Shown: positions 1 through 9,949 of the stretch, in pieces | Numbering within the stretch: position 1 is the stretch's first letter | Layout: every line of letters begins with the position of its first letter | NCBI RefSeq assembly: GCF_905171765.1 | Contig: NC_053397.1 | Span: 6,528,946 to 6,592,945, forward strand | Origin: Bufo bufo | Taxonomy: Eukaryota > Chordata > Amphibia > Anura > Bufonidae | Direction: 5' to 3' | Length of the DNA: 64,000 nt | Notes under the pieces: generated by a model | Told to the model about the DNA's origin: nothing | The model's input: the letters and a program-made list of their open reading frames with translations, nothing else | Databases searched by the model: none | Program-made: the position numbers and the translations under genes

Positions 1-2349
1 TGTCTCTCCTCGGGTACTCTACCAAAGTCAATAAGGAGGTCGGTCTTGATCCTTCTGTCAAAGGGTAAAGATCCATTCCACATTGAGAATTGGCGTCCCA
101 TAACGCTCCTCGGTGTGGACAGAAAGATTCGGCTGGTGAAGTTTGCGCCCCAGCTCATTTCTGTGGCCCAGCATTGCTCTGTTCCAGGCCGCAATACTTT
201 TAGTGATGTTCTCAGTGTCTGGGAGGCCGTGGAGCAGGGCAGGGCAGGTCACTGGAAGGGGTACATGCTGTCCTTGGATCAGGCAAAAGCATTTGATAGC
301 ATTGACTACGAGTACCTCTGGTCTGTCCTTCTGAGATATGGCCTGCCGGGGGGTTTGTTGATTGGCTTAAGACCTTGTATGCAGGAGGAAAGAGTTTCCC
401 ACTTGTGAACGGTTGGATTGGCCGGCCTTTTGAGGTGGGATCTGGGGTTCGGCAGGGTTGTCCTTTGAGCCTGCTTTTGTACATGTTCACGATTGATCCC
501 TTCCTTAGAAGGGTTGATTGTGGGCCGTTGTCGGGATGGACTGGGCAGCTCCGGAGACCACATTGAGAGTGGTGGCGTATGCTGATGACGTAACTAGCTT
601 TGTGTCTTCGAGAGGGGAGGCAGAGTGGGTGCTGTCGGAGGTAGAACGCTAATCATAGTCATCTGGGTCCAAGTTCAACCGGGATAAGTGTGAGAATCTA
701 TGGCTGGGAGGTGGAGATCCTGGTTTTGATCTCCCGGACATTCTTCCAGAGCCCCAGGAGTCTACAAAAATCCTCAACATTGAATTTGGCCAGGGGGATT
801 ACCCCCATCAAAATTGGGACAGCAGGCTTAAACTTGCCGCTCAGAGGGTGGGCCAGTGGAAAGGTTGGTCTTTGACCCTCAGGGAAAGGGTGAACATTAT
901 CAAAACCTACCTGATCCCTTTACTGTTATATCTGGGCAGTGTGTGCGTCTTGCCAGAACCTTTCTGGACTCGGGTCTATAGTCTGTTCTTCCAGATGTTA
1001 TGGGGAAATAGACTGAACCTTGTCAGGAGGGAGGTTACTTACCACACGAGGAGGCTAGGAGGGTTGGGTATGGTCAACCATGTGGTGTTCCTGGTAAACA
1101 CCTTTATTAAGATTAATCTCGCAAGCCTCTGGAAAAAGAGGGCTCCTCCGTGGCTAATCTCCTGTCGGGGATGGTTTCGGCCTTTCTTCCAGGAATGTGA
1201 GATAGGGGGAAAGTGAAGGATCTCCGCACACCACATGGGCATCTCCCGGCTTATGCTGCCCTGGTTCTGAAGGTATTACGTTGGTGGGGTCTGGGGATGT
1301 GGGAAATCAGGACTCAGTCAAGGAAACTCCTTGACTAGATGGTTCTGTTGACCCATTTCCAGAAACCTCTGGCCTTCAGGGAATGCCCAAGTCGGGATCT
1401 GGGGGTCGGGTTACGGCTTTTGAATTCCATTAGGATCCCTTTGAAGTTTTTTTACTTGAATCGGCGCTGCTTCCATGAGAAAGTGTGTGTGAGGGACAAT
1501 CTGAAGTGTAGTAGCTCTGAGGACAGGGGGTGTCCCAGAGAGGAGTGCGGTGGTGTGCTGGAGAGCATGGACCACTTCCTGCTTCAGTGTCTTTAACACA
1601 AAGGTTTACACCAGGATGGGGACCTCCATCGGCTGGGCTAGGCTGGTCACTCTTTCCTATGCGGAATGGGCCTATGGAGCATTTAGACACCTGGGTGGTA
1701 GGGGCTCAGCACTTTATTCCTAGTCAGCTCAGTGGTCAGGTACTACACGTGGCATGCACGATGTTTAGTCTCGACGCAGCGCAAAATCCTCCCCGTGGAT
1801 GAGGTGGTTAATAACATTCTTGGAGACCTGGTGAAGGTGCACTCTCTGGAGTATGAGAGGTTGGGGGTGGGTAGAGCCTCTCTCCTCTGAAGGGGTTTTG
1901 CCTTTAGGGTACCCTAGCCTGTTGTCTCCCTTCCTGGTGGTGGGCTGATCCTGACACTCTAGATTTTTGTTTTTGTTTTGGTGACTGTATGAGGACATAG
2001 GACTTTCCGGGGCTTTAATGGTTGTGTGTGGCTGAAAAGCCTCACTGTGGGTGGTATGGGTGGTCTGCCATGTATTTTAGTTTATATGTCTATATGTATA
2101 CAGTATTTGTATATATTGGTATGTAGTGTGTATATATGTTGTATATTTGTATAGTGATGTATATATTTAACAATTTGAGTTGTTGGGTGTAGTGTGGGGT
2201 TGGGTGGTGGGTAAATGGGGGGAGGGTTTTATGGGTTCCATGGGATATTGGGGACTTTTGGGGTATATGAGAAATTCTGGGCTGGTTCATGTATGTCTGT
2301 TATCATGTACTGGGGGCATGAACTCAGGGACAAAAAAAATAAATAAAAT
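1..2349 (+). mobile_element. Tx1-type LINE (L1 superfamily), 5-prime part outside window
   Basis: The left edge enters the reverse transcriptase of a non-LTR retrotransposon. It runs rightward through the C-terminal region into a TG-rich 3-prime UTR and an A-rich tail near 2331-2349. Motif order and wording (NWRPI, LSLDQAKAFD, VRQGCPLS, YADD, then a C-terminal Cys/His cluster) match the Tx1 branch first described in Xenopus. The reading frame is broken several times, so this is a dead copy. Only the family level is supported; subfamily and target site cannot be judged without the 5-prime end. Confidence 0.75.
46..1600 (+). pseudogene. Tx1-like ORF2 remnant (reverse transcriptase and C-terminal zinc cluster)
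   Basis: The encoded protein would copy element RNA into DNA at the target site. The remnant is spread over at least four frames. 46-408 has NWRPITLLGVDRKI and the catalytic block LSLDQAKAFDSIDYEYLW. 375-566 has GSGVRQGCPLS. About 577-590 encodes AYADDVT, so the YADD box survives. 848-1216 carries the thumb and connection region. 1339-1596 ends in CPREECGGVLESMDHFLL followed by QC, a zinc-knuckle-like cluster usual at the end of these ORF2 proteins. Frame shifts lie near 400, 570-690, 860 and 1216-1340. No intact product is possible. The apurinic endonuclease domain would lie left of the window. Confidence 0.75.
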
Positions 2350-2794
2350 GTGTGTGTTTAGCTGGGGTGTTGGTGTGTGGGATTTTTGTAAGTTTTTTGT
2401 ACGTTTTCAGTATTTTGCTGTGTGTAGGCAGGTGCAACTGGACAGGGGCGTAGCGTGGGGGCGGGGGCCTGGGGGTCCGTTGCCCCGGGCGCCTATGGCT
2501 CCCGTCCCCTCCGTTATGCCTCATAGGCTTCAGGCCACTAGGACTTGGTCACGATTACCACACTGTGACCTCCTGCGTCGGATATCGCGCGATGACGCGG
2601 CATGGGAAGGCACAGTGAGGCGTTCGTGACGGCCTGCGCCGGGACGCCACAAGCTGTGATGGAGACAGGTAAGTATTTTATTTTATTTTATTTTTTATGT
2701 ACCCTAACCTATTTGCAGAGGCACTGGGGACACTATGGGGGTGGGGGAGGACTAGAGCAGAAAGAGGAGGAGTACTGAATGGCATAGTAATAAG
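2350..2794. other. Spacer with a possible hAT-type terminus
   Basis: No gene is visible. At 2443 the sequence starts CAGGGGCGTAGC and then becomes GC-rich. That resembles the terminus of many vertebrate hAT transposons, but I could not find a matching right end or an 8-bp target duplication. A 46-base T-rich run lies around 2667-2695. Confidence 0.25.
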
Positions 2795-3089
2795 AGTGAA
2801 GAGGCGGCCATTATATTAATAACAGAGGGGGACATTATATTAATGATAAAAAAAGGGGGACATTATATTAACAAAAAGGGGGACATTATATTAATAATAA
2901 AGAGGGGGCCAATACGTTATTATTAATATAATGGCCCCCTCTTTATTATTAATGTGATGGCCCCCCTCTTTTTTATTAAAGAGGGGCCATCACATTAATA
3001 ATAAAGAGGGGCCATTATATTAATAATAAAGAGGGGGACATTATATTAATAATAAAGAGGGGGACATTATATTAATAATAAAGAGGGGG
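2795..3089. repeat. ~27-bp minisatellite with an internal inversion
   Basis: Units of the form GGGGACATTATATTAATAAT plus AAAGAG repeat about ten times. Around 2905-2990 the units run in the opposite orientation (GGCCCCCTCTTTATTATTAA type), giving a hairpin-forming stretch before direct orientation resumes. The array abuts the LTR that starts at 3090. Confidence 0.8.
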
Positions 3090-3983
3090 TGTGGCGAAAA
3101 TGACCTCACCACTGGGTTTTGGAGGGGCCTGTTTACCAGCCTCTTGCCTCAGGATTATGGCCCATATACTAACTTTGAAGGAGAAGACAGACCGGCCGCA
3201 CAGCCTAAATCTGTGGAACTGTTTTGGGCAAGAAAGCCATGCTTGCGGTCGGCCAAATGTGACTTCCATGGAATTCGGGAACCCCTGCTCAGATCTGGGT
3301 GATTTTTGGATATGTTGTTCACCCAGATCAGAGCTATCTATGGATGTATAAATTATGGGGATATGTGGGGTTTTGAGGTGTTTTCTGTGTTTTGGGGGAA
3401 AATGTGTGTTTTCTGCCTGTGAGTGATTAAGTTAGTCCATTATGTTTAGTAATTTTATCACAGGCAGAGCCCATTGTGTTTTGGTAATTGTATTTGGTTG
3501 ATTGCGTCAAAGACAATGCCTATTCTGTTATTGAGTGCGTCACAGGCAATGCCATTGTGTTTGTTAATTGCATCACAGACAATGCCATTGTGTTTGTTGA
3601 ATGTATAGCTTTTGTGTTTAAACTGTAAGGATTGGCTGCTATGTTATGTCCTCAGTTCCCAACCAGGTCCACGGGGGTGGTACCCTTGTTGGAAAATGTG
3701 TATATAAGTCAATGCTTGTGTGTTCAATAAAGAGTTCCTGTTTTACCCTTCTTCATGTTGAGGCTGGTGTTTGGGTAACTGATCGACACTGGGGATTGCT
3801 ATACGCTGAAGATTTGCTATCCTCCCCTGGCTATAACTACTACTACTAGCTCTTGTAAGAGATGTTCCTGTTCCTGGATCCTGTGGTGGTTACGGTGTTG
3901 AGTGGAGTGCTTGGAGTCCTCGGGATGCACTAGGAGCTCCATCAACGGAGGTACCCAGTCGGGGTGCCAGGAGATCCGTTACA
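3090..3983 (+). mobile_element. 5-prime LTR of a Gypsy-type retrotransposon
   Basis: The 894-bp unit begins TGTGGCG and ends CGTTACA, the TG...CA signature with near-complementary ends. It contains a TATA box and an AATAAA signal in the expected order and is followed one base later by a tRNA-Leu-like primer-binding site. A 561-nt ORF starts 116 bp downstream. No second LTR is in the window, so the element is incomplete. Gypsy rather than endogenous retrovirus is my reading of the termini and primer site; no pol sequence is present to confirm it. Confidence 0.65.
3701..3731 (+). promoter_or_regulatory. LTR TATA box and polyadenylation signal
   Basis: TATATAAG at 3701-3708 is followed by AATAAA at 3726-3731. 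The close spacing suggests a short or displaced R region, with transcription expected to begin near 3730. Inferred from sequence only. Confidence 0.55.
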
Positions 3984-3984
3984 G

Positions 3985-4001
3985 TGGTGGTAGCAGTGGG
4001 A
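3985..4001 (+). other. Primer-binding site, tRNA-Leu-like
   Basis: TGGTGGTAGCAGTGGGA begins one base after the LTR end. It differs at two positions from the complement of the 3-prime end of vertebrate tRNA-Leu(AAG) plus CCA, TGGTGGCAGCGGTGGGA (tRNA sequence from memory). Confidence 0.6.
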
Positions 4002-4099
4002 TGGCGTCCTAGTGTGAGGAGAAGCAGCTAGGAGACATTATTTGTGGAGTATATTGAGGGCAACGCTAGTATCCGTACAGCGCCCCTGGCTACAGCAGG

Positions 4100-4660
4100 A
4101 TGAAATCGGCTAGTCTTCGGACAGCGTTCCACTACGAGGAGGAGGATGACCCGGACTGGAGGGATGCAGTACGGAAAGACGGCTGGCACGAGACCCTGGA
4201 AGATGTACAGCATCGGCGGGGCGAGAGTCTCCCCAGTGAGGATCATCAGTTGTGGATGCAAATGGCCCTGCGAATGCCCCTTCTGGGAAAGCAGCCCCTG
4301 GATGAGTGGGTGACAGAACTCGAGAGCCTGGTATGGAAGGAGTTTTGGCTAGACGACACCTACCAGGCACTCTGGTGGTATGTGATTCGGCACTCCCCCT
4401 GGATGGCTGAGCACGACAGACCCGAGGGTGAGGATTATGATGGCCCTGTCCTGTTGTTTGAGTCCTTCACAGAACCGGAGTTCGGAGATGCTGGAGAGTC
4501 CCGGTTCTGGGATATCTATGACTACAGGGAAGCTATGCATGATTGGGCTACAGCGAGAGAGGTGAGACAAGACCTGGCATCTCTAGTGACAATGGAGTGG
4601 GAGCTGGAGCAAGATTACCAATACTTCATCAGCTCAATGCGATCAGTACAGGATAAGTAA
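4100..4660 (+). CDS. First ORF of the LTR element, gag-like by position, 186 aa
   Basis: The ORF starts at an ATG 99 bases after the primer-binding site, where gag is expected. I do not recognise a conserved domain. The product is strongly acidic and Trp/Glu/Asp-rich (DDPDWRDAV near the N-terminus; several WW, WL and EFW motifs). It shows no zinc knuckle, protease motif, signal peptide or membrane segment. The last ~7 residues and the stop are encoded by the first unit of the 92-bp satellite, so the true C-terminus has probably been replaced. It is open and has a clear start, but as part of an incomplete element it is best treated as a truncated gag-like fragment. Function is unassigned. Confidence 0.5.
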   Translation: MKSASLRTAFHYEEEDDPDWRDAVRKDGWHETLEDVQHRRGESLPSEDHQLWMQMALRMPLLGKQPLDEWVTELESLVWKEFWLDDTYQALWWYVIRHSPWMAEHDRPEGEDYDGPVLLFESFTEPEFGDAGESRFWDIYDYREAMHDWATAREVRQDLASLVTMEWELEQDYQYFISSMRSVQDK

Positions 4661-5594
4661 TGTATGTACACAGTGACTCCACCAGCAGAACAGTAGAGTG
4701 CAGCTCTGGAGTATAATATAGTATGTAACTCAGGATCAGTACAGGATAAGTAATGTATATACACAGTGACTGCACCAGCAGAATAGTGAGTGCAGCTCTG
4801 GAGTATAATACAGGATGTAATTTAGGATCAGGTCAGGATAAATAATGTATGTACACAGTGACTGCACCAGCAGAATAGTGAGTGCAGCTCTGGAGTATAA
4901 TACAGGATGTAACTCAGGGTCAGTACAGGATAAGTAATGTGTGTACACAGTGACTGCACCAGCAGAATAGTGAATGCAGCTCTGGAGTATAATACAGGAT
5001 GTAACTCAGGATCAGTACAGGATAAGTAATGTATGTACACAGTGACTGCACCAGCAGAATAGTGAGTGCAGCTCTGGAGTATAATATAGTATGTAACTCA
5101 GGATCAGTACAGGATAAGTAATGTATGTACACAGTGACTGCACCAGCAGAACAGTGAGTGCAGCTCTGGAGTATAATACAGGATGTAACTCAGGATCAGT
5201 ACAGGATAAGTAATGTATGTACACAGTGACTGCACCAGCAGAATAGTGAGTGCAGCTCTGGAGTATAATACAGGATGTAACTCAGGATCAGTACAGGATA
5301 AGTAATGTATGTACACAGTAACTGTACCAGCAGAATAGTGAGTGCAGCTCTGGAGTATAATACAGGATGTAACTCAGGATCAGTCCAGGATAAGTAATGT
5401 ATGTACACAGTGACTGCACCAGCAGAATAGTGAGTGCAGCTCTGGAGTATAATACAGGATGTAACTCAGGATCAGTACATGATAAGTAATGTATGTACAC
5501 AGTGACTGCACCAGCAGAATAGTGAGTGCAGCTCTGCAGTATAATACAGGATGTAACTCAGGATCAGTACATGATAAGTAATGTATGTACACCA
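4642..5594. repeat. 92-bp satellite array, about 10 copies
   Basis: The unit begins near CAGTACAGGATAAGTAATGT and includes CACCAGCAGAATAGTGAGTG. It repeats with an exact 92-bp step, and copies differ by a few substitutions. The start overlaps the end of the gag-like ORF. The array ends at a short palindrome (GGAGGTTTATC...GATAAATCTCC, 5600-5630). The open frames repeating every 92 bp on the minus strand are a by-product of periodicity. Confidence 0.95.
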
Positions 5595-6540
5595 TGGGGA
5601 GGTTTATCAGTTTTGATAAATCTCCACCAGTGGAATAGTGATTGCAGTTGATGTCAGTTTAGTGATGTCAGTTTAGTTTGGCATGTATTTGGAGAAATCT
5701 TTCATATAAATGATGTGATGTACAAATGATTGTGCACATTGTAGCTGATTGAAATGAAAATCATCACTATGCTGCACTGTTTTGGTTGAGCGTCTCCAAT
5801 TCTAGCACAATAGCCAAAAATGCTGAATTTGTATTGTTTCAGGATCTTGCAAAACTCTGAGCAGATGGACAAATAGACAAGCTGGAATGTTCCGTTCATA
5901 TTTTTCTACGATTCTCGTTACTTTAAACTGGCCACAGCCCTGATCAGATTAAGTCTTCAGTGTGTGAAATGTGTCCTTTCTAGTATTCGGCGCTTTAGCG
6001 AGATCTTGGTCCAGATCCCACTGTTTTTATTTCTTAAAAATATTCAGGGTGAATTCACAAGTAGAAGATTTGTTGCAGAAATTTCCACAGTGCGTCCATG
6101 AAGTCGCTAAAAGGGTGGTATTGCCAGCTGTCTCTTTTCTATGGGTTAATGTTAAAATTACTGAATTGGCGGCATCACCATATAAATGCACAAAGGAGAT
6201 ACAAGCGCGTTTTCTGTTCAGGGAGTGGAAAGGGTTACTCTTCCCATTAGAGGAGGAGATCACAAACGAAAACTCCTCAGCCGGGAGGCATATTGCATGT
6301 TTGAATTGGGAAGTTGCTTTCCCACAGGTCTGAACAGAAAACACGATCTGATTTTACAATATCGTTAAAATAACTATTTTTATAGTTTTTCAGTACTATA
6401 TACATGTTGTCTTTTCTGTTTGATGCATTGGGTGTTGGTTTTTGGTGTCTGATCAGTTCTCCTCCCCTTTTGAGCATGTGATGCCGAAGTCTTAATTTCC
6501 TGGTGCAGCACATGTTTAAAGAGAGGTGAACATTCACTTT
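5595..6540. other. No gene recognised
   Basis: AT-rich, largely single-copy-looking sequence. A 120-codon plus-strand frame (5971-6333) and its overlapping minus-strand frame show no recognisable domain, and I do not call them. Some of this may be an old unassigned repeat. Confidence 0.4.
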
Positions 6541-6559
6541 TCTGTATGTCATGAGTAAG

Positions 6560-6785
6560 GACCGAGATTGTGGAGTCCGAGACGCGTAGACATCGTGGAT
6601 CTTGTATGTGCTTCATGTTTGGATAACAGTTTTTTATTGCTATTAATAAAGCTGCAAGTTTTTATGGGAAGCTGGACCACAAATATTTTCTTTGGATTAC
6701 GTTTGTACACAGTCAAGTCTGGACTCGGCCCGTGCTTCCGTGAAAGCAACAAAGGTGAGAGCTGTCTTATATATATTTGGAATTT
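6560..6785 (+). mobile_element. PLE-like 3-prime fragment
   Basis: GAGTCCGAGACGCGT, followed by a T-rich stretch and TTAATAAAGCTGC, resembles the GAAACGC(GT)-type segment that recurs in this window at several Penelope-like 3-prime regions (for example 46141). No reverse transcriptase is preserved. The assignment rests on this shared motif only. Confidence 0.35.
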
Positions 6786-6789
6786 TGGT

Positions 6790-7024
6790 GATAGGCTGTC
6801 TGCACACATATCCCTCGGTGGGGATATAAGGAGTGATAGGCTGTCTGCACATATATCCCTCAATGGGTATATAAGGGGTGTGATAGGCTGTCTGCACGTA
6901 TATCCCTCAATGGGTATATAAGGGGTGTGATAGGCTGTCTGCACGTATATCCCTCAATGGGTATATAAGGGGTGTGATAGGCTGTCTGCACGTATATCCC
7001 TCGGTGGATATATAAGGTGTGATA
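6790..7024. repeat. 45-bp minisatellite, array 1 (~5 copies)
   Basis: Units contain GATAGGCTGTCTGCACACAT then ATCCCTCGGTGGGTATATAA. This array has some 46-47 bp units with GGGGTGTGATAGG. The same unit forms the larger array at 19012-21813. It ends just before the 5-prime region of CR1 copy 1. Confidence 0.95.
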
Positions 7025-8035
7025 GCATATAGCTTGCTGCTATTCCAAGTGCTGATTTACAAGTGCATTGGAGATATTCAGGAGACTAACTTAGTCTAAC
7101 TCAGAGTTTTTCCACTGTAGCAGAACTTCAGTGGTGTTTCTGGTGGATACTCAGACACTGTGTTTCAAAAGAAGCTTCTATTCCAAGAGTTCTGATTTAC
7201 AAGTGCATTGGAGATACTCAGGAGGTAATCTGGAGGTGGATACAATCTAAACAAGTAAGATTTGTTTGTTTATAATCTTTCCCCTCTTTACAATGGCAGA
7301 CCTGGTTCTGTGCAGGAATTGTTGTGCTTTTATTTCAGGTTCCACTCTTCGGAGGTTTGGATGCTGTCTGATCTGTAGACAGCTCTCCATAATGCAGCAG
7401 GAAATTACCTTTTTGAAATCTGAGATTTGTAAATGAACCATTAAACAAACTCAGGCTGAGAACATTGCAATGTCACTGCCACAGAGGCCCCCTAGAAATG
7501 GCAGAGGGGTTAATGTAGGTTCTGGTAGATTGAGAGTTGTTGATAGAAGACATGTCCCACAGTCTGTGGCTCTCCCTAATTCATTTGTAGCACTTTTAGA
7601 GTGCAAGAGCAACATGGAGGATGGCTCAGGCACAGTGGGTGAGAAACAATCATCTCCCATGCCTAAAGTATGTAAGACTGCAGCCAAAGACAAAAAGGAT
7701 AAGGTGAGGACTGATAGTAAACAGCTGTTGGTGGGCGATTCCATCATAAGAGGTGTGAAGTTTGAGAAAAATGGTTTTGTGAGATGTCTCCTTGGTGCTA
7801 CCGCTAGCAGGGATAGATGACGTATCCTTAATATTGTTAGGCAAGCGAGGCAGGAAAGGGACGTGGATGTTATTGTCCATCTTGGGACAAATGATCTGGC
7901 TTGCAATGAGGTTTCAAAGGTAAAGGAAGCTTTTCAGACACTTGGAAATGATATACGGGAGGTTGCATCAACTGTTTCATTCTCTGCAGTTTTGCCTGTG
8001 CATAACCTTCAGCATGACAGGAAGATGCGCATTAA

Positions 8036-9757
8036 AGGGAGTCTGTCACCAGATTGTGACCTTATAGACCGCTTACATAGCGCTCTAGCATAGCAGTCTA
8101 TGATTCTAATGGTACCTTTGATGTTTTCTTGTGAAGTTCCCCCAAGGCAAAAACTGACTTTTATCAAAAGAAAAGATGGGCACTCTAATAGCCGGAACCA
8201 ACATATAAATTTATTATAATCACAATATTAATAGTACATATATAAAATAGATATATAGATATGTAGGATGGTTCCCACTCAAAAATATATGTAGGAACAA
8301 TCAGTTAATATCTTCAATCAATATAAAATACAGGCCTGTCACTACACAATAAAATACACAGTAAAATTATACTAAACAATAAATATGAAACTAGTGATGG
8401 TCACTAAGAATACACAATAAGCTATTGCAGATTGAATGGAGCTGCTAGTAGTCAGATCCGTCCAATCTATATACGCATGGAGGCTCCCGCTGTAAGGGAG
8501 TGTTATCTGAGCAAATATAATCAATACATCTACTACCTATACAAAATGTGAAGAAACACAAATTCCCAATGTGCTAGTATTAAAGAACAGTCCTAATATC
8601 CAAGTGCCGATATTATAAAGAAAAAAAGTAAAAAACGGAATCCAGAAAAAAGGCGGAATCCAGAAAAAAGACAGTCACTTGTGGTTAATCCAAATCCATC
8701 TGTGTAAATAATTGTTCAACAAAAATAAGAATCCTATAGGATAAATCAAATTGCGTTTTGTTGCTGTGTTTAAAATAATAAGTGAATATTCATTTGCTGC
8801 AGAATCTCTTGTATTGCCCACAAACAGCAGAGGTTCGCCGATGTTAGCGGCAGAATACTATTGAGTCTGTAGCCGCTTGCGTGTAGGTATAACTTTGTAT
8901 TCAAATGTTGCAATAGCGATAGTTTCAATTTGCCACTATGGGCTGAACGCAATCAACTAGCAGAGGACTGCAATGCCAGAAATTCAGTGATGTTCGTTAC
9001 TCTCTAAGGTATCATGCGGTGCAATGGTACTCACGATTGGTAGTGTCCGGTCTGTAGTGTGAGTGCAGGCACGCTTAACTTATAGGCGCAGATTACGAGA
9101 CTGCCTTACTGTTATATCCTGGATCTATGTGGTCCGCTTTAGCTGTTGTAGAGGTCCGGTAGCAGGTCACAAGTCTCTCTCTGTTTTCGCCGTAATTAGT
9201 TCCCAGTCTGCACTTCCATTTGCAATGGGCGTTTCTCTCATCGCCCAAGCAGCTAGTTTGATGGCACCGGCTGTGTTATGTTATCCGTAGGTTACCAGAC
9301 TTATGGCCAATAAATCTGGAGCTTGTTTGTTCAATGAAAGCGCTTTCTCTAGTTTTGCCGGTTCGTTGCCAGGGTCCAATACTTTATCTTTCCACGCCAG
9401 AGGCGTTTCGAAGGTTAGACTACCTTCTTCCTCAGTGGCTTCCTCAGTGGCATCGCAGTGAGCATGCCCCGGCCAAGCAATGGATAGCGCAGGCGCGGGA
9501 TCTCGCTGCAGAGAAGGAGGACGAAAAGGAAGAGCGGGGCGGGCAGAGGAAGAGGCTGGGGCGGGGATATGACGAAAAGAGGCAGAACAGCCTGGGCACC
9601 AACGAGGTGAACGCCGCCCTGGGCACTTGCGAGCCCTAATTTTTGCCTTGGGGGAACTTCACAAGAAAAAATCAAAGGTACCATTAGAATCATAGACTGC
9701 TATGCTAGAGCGCTATGTAAGCGGTCTATAAGGTCACAATCTGGTGACAGACTCCCT
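8036..9757. mobile_element. TTAA-target DNA transposon (Kolobok-like), nested in CR1 ORF1
   Basis: It is flanked by TTAA at 8032-8035 and 9758-9761. The ends are inverted copies of about 120 bp starting AGGGAGTCTGTCACCAGATT, and the arms match nearly base for base (8036-8155 and 9638-9757). No transposase is encoded. The right interior is GC-rich (9430-9630). Most of the rest is a minus-strand PLE tail. The AGGG termini and TTAA target fit Kolobok; piggyBac is the main alternative. Confidence 0.8.
8158..9425 (-). mobile_element. PLE 3-prime region, minus strand, nested in the TTAA element
   Basis: Read on the minus strand it starts with a CTGAGGAAGAAGG...TTCGAAACGCCTC block. A long AT-rich UTR follows and it ends ...GGCTATTAGAGTGCCCATCT plus TTTCTTTT. 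This layout, a GAAACGC motif soon after the coding region and a GAGTGC...TTTTCTTT terminus, is shared with the other PLE pieces in the window. No coding sequence remains. It gives a third nesting level: PLE in TTAA element in CR1. Confidence 0.6.
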
Positions 9758-9949
9758 TTAAGGAATTCAATGTATGGCTTGGTGAATGGTGTCTGAACCA
9801 AGGGTTTGGCCTTGTGTCTCATGTTAGCTCTTGTTGGAATGGAAAAGAACTGTACAAGATAGATGGTTTGCATCTTTCTCTCAAGGGAACGAATGTCCTC
9901 GGTGAACAGTTCCAAGTATTTGCTAAGGATCATTTAAACTAGGAAAGGG

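Larger units (their letters stand above)
7293..9936 (+). pseudogene. CR1 copy 1 ORF1 (zinc finger and SGNH hydrolase), interrupted
   Basis: ORF1 of CR1-type LINEs binds element RNA and carries an SGNH/GDSL-type esterase fold. The N-terminus MADLVLCRNC has a CxxC...CxxC cluster. A single frame then runs through GDSIIRG (about 7733-7753, the Ser block), HLGTND (about 7878, the Gly/Asn block) and, after excision of the TTAA element, DGLH (9862-9873, the Asp/His block). Joining TTAA at 8032-8035 directly to 9762 keeps this frame. Two in-frame TGA stops (near 7434 and 7818) break the ORF; I saw no frameshift. The hydrolase residues are all present, so decay came mainly from nonsense changes and the insertion. 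Confidence 0.8.

Noticed and set aside
5971..6344. Overlapping 105- and 120-codon frames on both strands
   Set aside because: Opposing open frames with no domain; likely chance or old repeat.
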